DNA from: a virus
Length of the DNA: 49,576 nt
Strand: one strand, 5' to 3'
Virus record (IMG/VR): IMGVR_UViG_3300025832_000013
Coordinates: 1 to 49,576 of that record
Shown: positions 23,793-31,917 of the stretch, piece by piece
Layout of the letters: every line of letters begins with the position of its first letter
Position numbering within the stretch: the first letter of the stretch is position 1
The notes under the pieces: model-generated
Databases searched by the model: none
What the model was told of the DNA's origin: nothing
The model's input: only the letters and a program-made list of their open reading frames with translations
Position numbers and translations under genes: made by a program

Positions 23793-26204
23793 ATGATAAA
23801 AACTAATTACAATAGTTCTTTTCCAGATCAGGTCGTACCGGATGTAGAAAAAGCTTCTTATGATTATGGTTTACAAGTTGGTAGAGCCATTGAATCTGAG
23901 TGGTTTAGAAACGACAGGGGTTGGCAAGATAGATTTAATACGAACTATAATAATTTCCACAAGCTAAGATTATATGCTAGAGGAGAACAATCTATTCAAA
24001 AATATAAAGACGAATTATCTATTAATGGTGACTTATCTTATTTAAACTTAGACTGGAAACCCGTACCAGTTATTCCTAAGTTTGTAGATATTGTTGTAAA
24101 TGGTATGTCTCAAAGATCTTATGATATAAAAGCTTATGCTCAAGATCCTGAGTCTATAATGAAAAGAACTGCTTATGCTGAAGCTCTACAAAGAGATATG
24201 ATGCAAAAAGATCTTATAAATCAAATACAACAAATGACAGGTCTTGATGTTTCTAAATCACAAGGTAAAGGTTTGGAGATGGAAAGCGAAGAAGATTTAC
24301 AGCTTCATATGCAAATGGATTATAAAGAATCTATTGAAGTAGCTGAAGAAGAAGTTATTAATAATGTATTAGCTAAAAATAAATATGATTTAACTAGAAG
24401 AAGATTAAATCAAGATTTAACTATATTAGGTATTGCAGCTACTAAAACATCGTTTAATAGATCAGAAGGTGTTACTGTTGATTATGTAGATCCATCAAGC
24501 TTAGTTTATTCATATACTGAAGATCCTAACTTTGAAGATTTATATTATGTAGGTGAAGTAAAGCCTATTAGTTTAGCAGAGCTTAAAAAGCAATTTCCTT
24601 ATTTAACACCTAGTGAACTAGAAGAAATACAAAAGTATCCAGGTAATCAAAACTACACTAGAAACTGGAGTGGTCGTTATGATGATGATACAGTGCAAGT
24701 ATTATATTTTGAATATAAAACATATACTAATCAAGTATTTAAAATAAAGCAAACTGCATCAGGCCTTGAAAAAGCATTAGAAAAACAAGATACATTTATA
24801 GATGCGCCAGAAGGTGATAACTTTAAAAAAGCATTTAGATCAATTGAAGTATTGTATTCAGGAGCTAAAATACTAGGGCATGAAAAAATGCTTGAGTGGA
24901 AAATGGCTGAGAATATGACTAGACCATTTGCAGACACTGTTAAAGTTAATATGAACTATAACATCGTAGCTCCTAGATTATACAAAGGACGCATAGAATC
25001 AATTGTAAGCAGAATAACTGGTTTTGCTGATATGATACAGCTAACGCATCTAAAACTGCAACAGGTGATGTCTAGGATAGTGCCTGATGGTGTTTATATG
25101 GATATAGATGGTCTAGCAGAAGTAGATTTAGGCAATGGTACTAATTATAATCCAGCTGAAGCATTGAATATGTATTTTCAAACAGGTTCTATAGTTGGTA
25201 GATCAATGACTCAAGATGGTGGTATGAATCCAGGTAAAGTTCCAATACAAGAACTTGCTACATCAAGTGGTATGGGTAAAATACAATCATTGATACAAAC
25301 TTATGAGTATTATTTAAAAATGATTAGAGATGTGACGGGACTTAATGAAGCTAGAGATGGTACATTACCAGATAAGCAATCATTAGTTGGTTTACAGAAG
25401 CTTGCTGCTGCTAATTCAAATGTAGCTACAAGACATGTATTACAAGCTAGTTTATATTTAACACTTAGAACTTGTGAAAACATATCATTAAGAGTAGCTG
25501 ATGCTTTAATGTTTCCAATGACTAAACAGTCTTTAATGTCTAGTATATCTAGATATAACGTAGGAACATTAGAAGAGTTATCTAGTTTAAATATGCATGA
25601 CTTTGGCATATTCTTAGAATTAGAACCAGATGAAGAGCAAAAGCAAATACTAGAGCAAAATATTCAAATAGCTTTACAAGCTGGACAAATAGATCTTGAA
25701 GATGCTATTGACATTAGAGAAGTTGCTAATTTAAAGTTAGCTAATCAAATGTTAAAGAAGCGTAGAAAAGATAAAGCAGCTAGAGATCAACAAGCGCAAC
25801 AAGCTAACATGCAAGCTCAAGCACAGTCTAATGCACAGTTAGCAGAGCAAACAGCTATGGCAGAAGCTAACAAGCAGCAGATATTAACTGAGCAAAAGAT
25901 GCAGCTTGAAAAAGCTAAGAGTGATTTTGAAGTACAAAAGATGGAGAGAGAAGCACAAATTAAACAACAGTTAATGGAACTAGAGTTTAATTACAATATG
26001 CAACTTACTCAAGCTCAAGGGCAAACTAGAAAACAAGGAGAAGAATTTAAAGAAGATCGTAAAGACGAACGAACCAAAATACAAGCAACGCAACAATCTG
26101 AGTTAATAGATCAAAGAAAAAATGATTTATTACCGAAGAACTTTGAATCCGCAGGTAATGATACTATGGGTGGATTTGGCTTAGAGCAGTTTGGCCCTAA
26201 GTAA
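23793..26204 (+). CDS. Portal protein (803 aa)
   Basis: The portal is the dodecameric ring at the capsid vertex through which DNA enters and leaves. Evidence is the position directly after TerL, the length, and portal-like segments: VPVIPKFVDIVVNGMSQRSY (about 90-109), a central beta region, MTRPFADTVKVNMNYN, and a helical region with LIQTYEYYLKMIRDVTGLNE. The last ~150 residues are a Gln/Ala/Glu-rich coiled coil (from about 657), probably inside the capsid or at the barrel end. Its start follows TerL with no gap. There is no membrane segment. Confidence 0.82.
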   Translation: MIKTNYNSSFPDQVVPDVEKASYDYGLQVGRAIESEWFRNDRGWQDRFNTNYNNFHKLRLYARGEQSIQKYKDELSINGDLSYLNLDWKPVPVIPKFVDIVVNGMSQRSYDIKAYAQDPESIMKRTAYAEALQRDMMQKDLINQIQQMTGLDVSKSQGKGLEMESEEDLQLHMQMDYKESIEVAEEEVINNVLAKNKYDLTRRRLNQDLTILGIAATKTSFNRSEGVTVDYVDPSSLVYSYTEDPNFEDLYYVGEVKPISLAELKKQFPYLTPSELEEIQKYPGNQNYTRNWSGRYDDDTVQVLYFEYKTYTNQVFKIKQTASGLEKALEKQDTFIDAPEGDNFKKAFRSIEVLYSGAKILGHEKMLEWKMAENMTRPFADTVKVNMNYNIVAPRLYKGRIESIVSRITGFADMIQLTHLKLQQVMSRIVPDGVYMDIDGLAEVDLGNGTNYNPAEALNMYFQTGSIVGRSMTQDGGMNPGKVPIQELATSSGMGKIQSLIQTYEYYLKMIRDVTGLNEARDGTLPDKQSLVGLQKLAAANSNVATRHVLQASLYLTLRTCENISLRVADALMFPMTKQSLMSSISRYNVGTLEELSSLNMHDFGIFLELEPDEEQKQILEQNIQIALQAGQIDLEDAIDIREVANLKLANQMLKKRRKDKAARDQQAQQANMQAQAQSNAQLAEQTAMAEANKQQILTEQKMQLEKAKSDFEVQKMEREAQIKQQLMELEFNYNMQLTQAQGQTRKQGEEFKEDRKDERTKIQATQQSELIDQRKNDLLPKNFESAGNDTMGGFGLEQFGPK

Positions 26205-26217
26205 TTTTATATTAACT

Positions 26218-26232
26218 ATTATATTATATTAT
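26218..26232 (+). repeat. (ATTAT)x3 pentamer leader before the scaffold gene
   Basis: Three perfect ATTAT units run into the start codon, the last merging with ATG at 26231. The same leader with four units precedes the gene at 29236. It contains no purine-rich ribosome-binding site. It may aid translation by being unstructured, or act as a TATA-like promoter element. Confidence 0.7.
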
Positions 26233-27379
26233 GTCAGAAGAAGTAAAAGAAGAAGGTTCTTTTAAAGTAAAAAAGAAACCAGGTAGACCTAAGAAACTTA
26301 CCAAACAACAAGAAACTATAAAAGTAGATTTATCTAAAAAAGAAGATCCTGTAGAAGAAGAAGTAACAAAAGTTGTTATTGATGAAGCTAAGGAAGAGGC
26401 TGTTAAAGAAGAGCCAGTAAAAGAAGTTGTTAAAGAAACAACTGAAGAAGCTACTGAAGAAAAAGTAATTCCAATACAAGAAGTTACTGAAGAAGAAAAA
26501 GTAGAAGAAAATAAAGAGCCAGTTATAGAAACTGCTCCAGAGCCAGCTAAGCCAGAAATTAACTTACCAGAAAATGTAGAAAAGTTAGTTAAGTTTATGG
26601 AAGAAACAGGTGGCACAGTTGAAGACTACGTTAGATTAAATGCTGACTACAGCAATATAAATGACGATGCTTTAATTAGAGAATACTACAAACAGACTAA
26701 ACCACATTTAGACATCGAAGAGGTTAACTTCTTATTAGAAGATAACTTTTCATTTGACGAAGATATGGATGAAGAGCGAGATATAAAGAAAAAGAAACTT
26801 GCCTTCAAAGAAGAAATTGCTAAAGCCCGTAAATTTTTAGAGGACACTAAGAGTAAATACTACGACGAAATCAAGTTGAGACCCGGCGTAACTCAAGACC
26901 AACAAAAAGCTACTGACTTTTTCAATAGATACAACGAAGAACAGAAAATGGTTCAAAATCAACACGAGAGGTTCCAGAATAACACTAAAAACTATTTTAA
27001 CCAAGAATTCAAAGGTTTTGACTTCAATATTGGTGAAAAGAAATTTAGATATGGAGTTTCGGATACTGATGGTGTTGCTAACACCCAATCTGATCTAACT
27101 AATTTTGTTGGGAAGTTCCTGAACGAGAAAGGTGAAGTAAAAGATTATGCTGGTTACCACAAAGCCATTTATGCTGCTGAAAACGCTGATACAATAGCTA
27201 ATCATTTTTATGAGCAAGGCAAAGCCGATGCTGTAAAAGATGTGATGGCTAAATCTAAAAATGTAAGTAACGAACCTAGAGTAACATCTACAGGTGATGT
27301 ATTTATTAACGGATTAAGAGTAAAAGCAATTAGCGGTGTAGATAGTTCTAAGTTAAAAATAAAAACAAAACAAAAATAA
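26231..27379 (+). CDS. Putative capsid scaffolding protein with AT-hook-like motif (382 aa)
   Basis: The place between portal and major capsid protein and the composition suggest a head scaffold: a very acidic, low-complexity N-terminus (about 25-115, Glu/Val/Pro-rich), a central helical coiled-coil region (about 140-250) and a basic C-terminal end (SSKLKIKTKQK), which in known scaffolds contacts the capsid protein. Residues 14-22 read KKKPGRPKK, matching the AT-hook core PGRPKK that binds the minor groove of AT-rich DNA. That is unusual in a scaffold. I infer function from context and composition only. Confidence 0.7.
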   Translation: MSEEVKEEGSFKVKKKPGRPKKLTKQQETIKVDLSKKEDPVEEEVTKVVIDEAKEEAVKEEPVKEVVKETTEEATEEKVIPIQEVTEEEKVEENKEPVIETAPEPAKPEINLPENVEKLVKFMEETGGTVEDYVRLNADYSNINDDALIREYYKQTKPHLDIEEVNFLLEDNFSFDEDMDEERDIKKKKLAFKEEIAKARKFLEDTKSKYYDEIKLRPGVTQDQQKATDFFNRYNEEQKMVQNQHERFQNNTKNYFNQEFKGFDFNIGEKKFRYGVSDTDGVANTQSDLTNFVGKFLNEKGEVKDYAGYHKAIYAAENADTIANHFYEQGKADAVKDVMAKSKNVSNEPRVTSTGDVFINGLRVKAISGVDSSKLKIKTKQK

Positions 27380-27398
27380 AACTTAAAACTAATACAAA

Positions 27399-28874
27399 AT
27401 GGGATTAGATATAACTAATGCTCCAGGATTACAACCTCACCAAAAAAAGCAAGCTCTAGATACTAATTATCTAGCGTTTAATAGCTCTACTGGTGGTGGT
27501 ACTTTTGCTGAGCAATACCTTCCGGAATTATACGAAGCGGAAGTAGAGAGATTTGGTAACAGAACGTTACAAGGTTTCTTAAGAATGGTTGGTGCTGAAA
27601 TGCCAATGACATCGGATCAAGTAATTTGGTCTGAACAAAATAGACTACACGTTTCTTATGATGTTGCAAATATTAAATCTGGTAGTTCTACTATAATTGA
27701 AGTACAAGTTGAAAATCAAAAGCAATGTGTTGTTAGAAAAAATCAAACTGTTGTTATTTCAGATGGTTTAAACACTGTAAAAGCTAAAGTGTCAGATGTT
27801 TCAAATGTGACTTCATGGAGTGGAACTCCTGCAGTAGGAACAGCTGAAGTTACTGTTGTTACTTATAAGGTTGCTGATTTAACAACTAACACTGGGTTAA
27901 CTGCTGGTGATTCTGTTAAATTATTTGTTTATGGATCTGACTTTGGTAAAGGCACTGATGGCATGGACGCTGCAGGTAATATTTCTGCAAATGGTGTTTC
28001 TGCTATTCAGCCTGATTTTACTCAATTTTCAAACAAGCCGATTATATTAAAAGACATGTATCAGGTTAGTGGATCTGATGCTGCTCAAATTGGTTGGGTT
28101 GAAGTTGCTACTGAAGATGGTACTTCTGGATACTTATGGTATCTAAAAGCTGAATCTGAAACTAGATTAAGATTTGAAGATTACTTAGAAATGAGTATGG
28201 TTGAAGCTGAAAAAGATTTAGCTGGTGCTACTACTCCAAGTGGATCTGAAGGTTTATTTGCTGCTATTGAAGCAAGAGGAAACATTTATAATGACTTTGC
28301 TGGTGCTGCTGCTCCAGGATCTGGCGCTTTAGGTGATTTCGATGCTATTCTTAAGCAATTAGATAAGCAAGGTGCTATTGAAGAAAATATGTTATTTTTA
28401 TCTAGAGCTACTGCTCTTGATTTTGATGATATGATCGCTGCTCAAGCTGGTGGAGGTTATGCTTCTACTGCTAATGCTTCTTATGGTTTATTTAACAATG
28501 AAGAAGATATGGCGCTTAACTTTGGATTTTCTGGTTTTAGAAGAGGTTCTTATGACTTCTACAAAACTGATTGGAAATATCTAAATGATGCATCTACAAG
28601 AGGTTTAACTGGAGATATTGACGGTGTTATGATTCCTGCTGGAACATCTACTGTTTATGATCAAATGTTAGGTCAAAATATCAGACGTCCTTTCTTACAT
28701 GTAAGATACAGAGCTTCTGAAGCTGATGATAGAAGAATGAAGTCTTGGGTTACTGGTTCAGTAGGCGGAGCTTATACATCTTCTTTAGATGCAATGCAAG
28801 TTCATTTCTTATCTGAAAGATGTCTTTGTGTACAAGGTGCAAATAACTTCGTGTTATTTAAATCTACTATATAA
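27399..28874 (+). CDS. Major capsid protein (491 aa)
   Basis: Assigned from its position after the scaffold candidate, its size, and its even Ala/Gly/Ser-rich alpha/beta composition with no enzyme or membrane motif. Features include an N-terminal arm (1-60), EQYLPELYEAEVERFGNRTL as a spine-like start, an inserted beta segment (about 90-190) and a C-terminal IRRPFLHVRYRASEADDRRM. Codon use looks more GCT/GGT/TCT-rich than in its neighbours, as expected for a highly expressed gene. I expect an HK97-type fold, as in all tailed phages, but cannot show it. The small gene at 28901 and a strong terminator follow. Confidence 0.8.
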   Translation: MGLDITNAPGLQPHQKKQALDTNYLAFNSSTGGGTFAEQYLPELYEAEVERFGNRTLQGFLRMVGAEMPMTSDQVIWSEQNRLHVSYDVANIKSGSSTIIEVQVENQKQCVVRKNQTVVISDGLNTVKAKVSDVSNVTSWSGTPAVGTAEVTVVTYKVADLTTNTGLTAGDSVKLFVYGSDFGKGTDGMDAAGNISANGVSAIQPDFTQFSNKPIILKDMYQVSGSDAAQIGWVEVATEDGTSGYLWYLKAESETRLRFEDYLEMSMVEAEKDLAGATTPSGSEGLFAAIEARGNIYNDFAGAAAPGSGALGDFDAILKQLDKQGAIEENMLFLSRATALDFDDMIAAQAGGGYASTANASYGLFNNEEDMALNFGFSGFRRGSYDFYKTDWKYLNDASTRGLTGDIDGVMIPAGTSTVYDQMLGQNIRRPFLHVRYRASEADDRRMKSWVTGSVGGAYTSSLDAMQVHFLSERCLCVQGANNFVLFKSTI

Positions 28875-28900
28875 TTATTAACATTTAAAAGATAAAGAAA

Positions 28901-29173
28901 ATGGGACATATAAAATTAGCAAAAGCCAACGGTGAGTTTGATATAGTATCAGCTGATAACGTTGGACATGTAAAAGAAAGCGCTACAGGTGATGATGTTG
29001 AAATAGCTTATACAAGTGGCTACAAAGCAACTATCGCTGGCGCAGGTGCTTATGCTCAAGCTGACGTGTTTAAAGTAGTTAAAGCTTTAGACGTTATGGA
29101 AGGCGCTTCTGGCGTTGCTCCATTAGTAGAGCTAAGCTCAAAAGTAACTGAAGTTACAGTAGCTTCTATTTAA
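28901..29173 (+). CDS. Small capsid-associated protein (90 aa)
   Basis: Small beta-rich protein (GHIKLAKANGEFDIVSADN, then VEIAYTSGYKATIAGAGAY) between the capsid protein and a strong terminator. It is probably made at high level with the capsid protein. Such genes often encode head decoration or minor head proteins, but the sequence has no diagnostic motif. Many GCT/GCG codons and the absence of charged clusters fit a structural protein. Confidence 0.65.
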   Translation: MGHIKLAKANGEFDIVSADNVGHVKESATGDDVEIAYTSGYKATIAGAGAYAQADVFKVVKALDVMEGASGVAPLVELSSKVTEVTVASI

Positions 29174-29187
29174 TAGAACAACAATAA

Positions 29188-29213
29188 GATCCCGCTTCGG
29201 CGGGGTCTTTTTT
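29188..29213 (+). terminator. Intrinsic terminator after the capsid genes
   Basis: An 8-bp GC-rich stem, GATCCCGC (29188-29195) with GCGGGGTC (29200-29207), includes one G-T pair, is closed by a TTCG tetraloop and is followed by six T (29208-29213). A textbook factor-independent terminator, 15 bases after the stop of the 90-aa gene. Confidence 0.95.
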
Positions 29214-29217
29214 AATT

Positions 29218-29237
29218 ATTATATTATATTATATTAT
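29218..29237 (+). repeat. (ATTAT)x4 pentamer leader before the 264-aa gene
   Basis: Four perfect ATTAT units begin five bases after the terminator T-run and merge with the ATG at 29236. This is the same element as before the scaffold gene (26218-26232, three units). Because a strong terminator lies just upstream, this stretch should contain or closely follow a promoter for the 264-aa gene if that gene is to be well expressed. Confidence 0.7.
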
Positions 29238-30030
29238 GGAAACAAAAGAAAAAAAAGCTCCAGCAAAAGCTGTAGCAAAAGAAATTAAAAAAGATACTTG
29301 GGAAATTAAAGATAGGTATTATCATTTATTAAATAACAAGTCACCATTAACGTTTAGAATTAACTCTAAACACTCTTCTAGAAAACCTTTAATGTACTTT
29401 GACGAAGCAAAAGGTTACAATAGAGAACTAAGATATGCAACTAACATGCGAAGTCCATTTGTTGATGAACAAACTGGATCTGCAACATTAGGGCATATTG
29501 TTTTTGAAGATGGTGTATTAATGGTACCTAAATCTGATGTTGCTTTACAAAAAATGCTTTCATTATATCATCCAAACAGGAATAAATTATATTCCGAAAA
29601 AGATGATGTACAAGAAGCAACTGATGATTTAGATTACTTAGAACTAGAAATAGAAGCTTTAAATGCTGCTATGACTATGGACGTTGACCAAGCTGAAGCA
29701 ATATTAAGAGTTGAATCTGGCTCTAGTGTATCTAAGATGAGTTCTAAAGAACTTAAAAGAGATTTAATGTTGTTTGCTAGATCAAACCCTAGTTTGTTTA
29801 TAGAATTAGCAAATGATGAAAATGTTACTCTTAGAAACTTTGGTATTAGAGCTACTGAAGCTAATATACTAGGTTTATCTCAAGATCAAAGAACATTTAC
29901 TTGGGCTAGTAATGGTAGAAAACTTATGAACGTTCCTTTTGACGAAAACCCATATTCAGCATTAGCTGCGTGGTTTAAAACTGATGAAGGTGTTGAAGTT
30001 TATAAATCTATCGAGAAAAAGTTCAAATAA
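29236..30030 (+). CDS. Conserved-looking virion-region protein (264 aa)
   Basis: Lys/Ala-rich N-terminus (1-20), then a beta-rich region with KSPLTFRINSKHSSRKPLMY, RELRYATNMRSPFVDE and GHIVFEDGVLMVP, an acidic helix (DDLDYLELEIEALNAAM, about 130-150) and a helical C-terminal half (KELKRDLMLFARSNPSLF). I do not recognise the family, but a head-completion or head-tail role fits its place between capsid and connector genes. It is bracketed by two intrinsic terminators (29188-29213 and 30048-30076), an isolated transcription unit in an otherwise continuous block. Confidence 0.65.
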   Translation: METKEKKAPAKAVAKEIKKDTWEIKDRYYHLLNNKSPLTFRINSKHSSRKPLMYFDEAKGYNRELRYATNMRSPFVDEQTGSATLGHIVFEDGVLMVPKSDVALQKMLSLYHPNRNKLYSEKDDVQEATDDLDYLELEIEALNAAMTMDVDQAEAILRVESGSSVSKMSSKELKRDLMLFARSNPSLFIELANDENVTLRNFGIRATEANILGLSQDQRTFTWASNGRKLMNVPFDENPYSALAAWFKTDEGVEVYKSIEKKFK

Positions 30031-30047
30031 CAAGTGACTATAATTAT

Positions 30048-30076
30048 GAGGGGTTACATAAGTAACCTCTCTTTTT
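30048..30076 (+). terminator. Intrinsic terminator after the 264-aa gene
   Basis: GAGGGGTTAC (30048-30057) pairs over 10 bp with GTAACCTCTC (30062-30071), with one G-T pair and an ATAA loop, followed by TTTTT (30072-30076). It lies 17 bases after the stop codon. Confidence 0.92.
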
Positions 30077-30088
30077 AAAATATTAAAA

Positions 30089-30814
30089 ATGGCAATAAGC
30101 GTAGATACTGTATATAAAACTGTATTACTTATTTTAAACAAAGAACAAAGGGGTTATATGACACCTGATGAATTTAATAAAATAGGTAGTCAAGTACAAA
30201 GAGAAATATTTGAGGCTTACTTTGAAGACTTAAATCAACAACTACGTATACCTCAGTCTGATATGGAATATTCAGATAGAGTTGCTGTTACAGATGAAAA
30301 AATTGCAGAATTTAAAACTGAAAATGACCAGACAGTAGCTGAAAAAACTATTGGTGGTACAAATCCTTTTACAACTCCTTCTGAGTTATATAGATTAGGT
30401 TCAATTACTTATGAACCAAATACTGCAACATATAAAGAAATGCAGAGAGTAGGTAGAGCAGAAATATACAATATTAGAAAAGCTCCTTTAACTGCACCTA
30501 CAACAAATTATCCAATATATTTATACGAAGACAATAAAGCTTTAGTTTATCCTGAAACAATAGTAAATCCTTTACATGTTAAAATGCAATATGTAAAGAA
30601 ACCAACTGATATTAATTGGGCTTATACAACTGGTAGTTTAGGTCAATTAGTATATGACTCGGCTAATTCTATTGACTTTGAACTACACAACTCTGAAAGA
30701 ACTGAAGTGGTGTTAAAAGTATTACTATATCAAGGTGTAGTAATAAGAGATCCACAAATTGTACAAGTTGCAGCATCGAGAGTACAACAAGAAGAAGTAA
30801 ACGAAAAATCATAA
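30089..30814 (+). CDS. Head-tail connector/ring-like protein (241 aa)
   Basis: The N-terminus DTVYKTVLLILNKEQRGYMT, followed by PDEFNKIGSQVQREIFEAYF, strongly resembles the start of a virion protein I know from crAss-like and marine Bacteroidetes phages (ring or neck protein). The rest alternates strands and helices (LYRLGSITYEPNTATYKEMQ, IYLYEDNKALVYPETI, VKMQYVKKPTDINW) as in head-tail adaptors. It follows a terminator by 12 bases, so a promoter must lie in or upstream of that stem unless read-through occurs. The connector role is inferred from this resemblance and from position. Confidence 0.68.
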   Translation: MAISVDTVYKTVLLILNKEQRGYMTPDEFNKIGSQVQREIFEAYFEDLNQQLRIPQSDMEYSDRVAVTDEKIAEFKTENDQTVAEKTIGGTNPFTTPSELYRLGSITYEPNTATYKEMQRVGRAEIYNIRKAPLTAPTTNYPIYLYEDNKALVYPETIVNPLHVKMQYVKKPTDINWAYTTGSLGQLVYDSANSIDFELHNSERTEVVLKVLLYQGVVIRDPQIVQVAASRVQQEEVNEKS

Positions 30815-30817
30815 TAA

Positions 30818-31915
30818 ATGGGACTTATAACAGAAACTAACGCGCAATATTACTCTGGTCAACAAGCTTTTACTACAGCTGGTGGTGCTGGTCCACATAC
30901 TTTTACTTGCACTTTTAATACAAACTTAATAGATTTACCAGTTTCTAACTATACTATAACTAATAATGGTTCTACTATTGGTGTTGCTGAATACTCAGTT
31001 TCTGAAAACATTATAACTATAACATCAACGCTAGTAGTTGGGAATATAGTTGTTAAACTATCTCAATCAGCTATAGATAATAACTATGGTAGCTACGAAT
31101 ATATAAGTTTAAATGACATTATAAATAACTTTATAGTAGCTTATATTGGTGCTGGAAAATTAATACCATCTGCTAAAAGAACTGATATAATGTTTCATGC
31201 TAAAAGAGGTTTGCAAGAATTTAGTTACGATACATTAAAAAGTATTAAATCACAAGAATTAACTATACCACCAAGCTTATCTATAGTTATACCACAAGAC
31301 TATGTTAACTATGTTAAATGTTCTTGGATAGATAATGCTGGAGCTAAACATATCATATATCCAACTAGAGTAACTTCTAATCCAACTAAACTACCTTTAC
31401 AAGATAACGATGGTATACCTTCTCAAGATGGTGATGGAGAAAACACTTTAGCTAATCAATCATTAACTGAAGAAAAATGGAAAAACAGATCTTTAACTAC
31501 AAACTTTCAACCAAATGACTATAGAGATTCTACTAACGAAGGTTTAATAGGGCAAAGATATGGATTACAACCTGAAGAAGCTCAAGTAAACGGTATGTTT
31601 ACTATAAACGAAAGAACAGGTACTTTTTCTTTTTCAAGTGATTTAGCAGGTAAATTAATTATATTAGAATATATATCTGATAATTTAGCTTATGATGCTG
31701 ACATGAAACTACCTAAAATGGCAGAGCAAGCAATGTATATGCATATAGCTTATTCAATACTATCAGGTAGAGCAGGTATTCCAGAATATGTAGTAAATAG
31801 ATTTAAGAGAGACCGTTCTAGTGCTCTTAGAAACGCTAAAATACGTTTAAGTAATATAAAGATAGAAGAGATCGCTCAAGTGTTTAGAAACAAATCTAAA
31901 TGGATTAAACATTAA
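30818..31915 (+). CDS. Connector/neck-like structural protein (365 aa)
   Basis: The N-terminal ~90 residues form an Ig-like or beta-sandwich segment (PHTFTCTFNTNLIDLPVSNY). Residues ~95-365 have the pattern of a neck protein: ISLNDIINNFIVAYIGAGKL, FHAKRGLQEFSYDTLKSIKS, LSIVIPQDYVNYVKCSW and a helical end with MAEQAMYMHIAYSILSGRAG. The middle part is a type I associate with marine phage tail or neck proteins, without a settled name. It starts three bases after the previous gene and two bases before the next, so the connector-tail genes form one operon. Confidence 0.65.
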   Translation: MGLITETNAQYYSGQQAFTTAGGAGPHTFTCTFNTNLIDLPVSNYTITNNGSTIGVAEYSVSENIITITSTLVVGNIVVKLSQSAIDNNYGSYEYISLNDIINNFIVAYIGAGKLIPSAKRTDIMFHAKRGLQEFSYDTLKSIKSQELTIPPSLSIVIPQDYVNYVKCSWIDNAGAKHIIYPTRVTSNPTKLPLQDNDGIPSQDGDGENTLANQSLTEEKWKNRSLTTNFQPNDYRDSTNEGLIGQRYGLQPEEAQVNGMFTINERTGTFSFSSDLAGKLIILEYISDNLAYDADMKLPKMAEQAMYMHIAYSILSGRAGIPEYVVNRFKRDRSSALRNAKIRLSNIKIEEIAQVFRNKSKWIKH

Positions 31916-31917
31916 GT

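Noticed and set aside
26224-26616. Minus-strand 130-codon Ser/Thr/Val-rich frame
   Set aside because: It is the reverse of the Glu/Lys-rich low-complexity start of the scaffold gene; such repeats give long antisense frames by chance.
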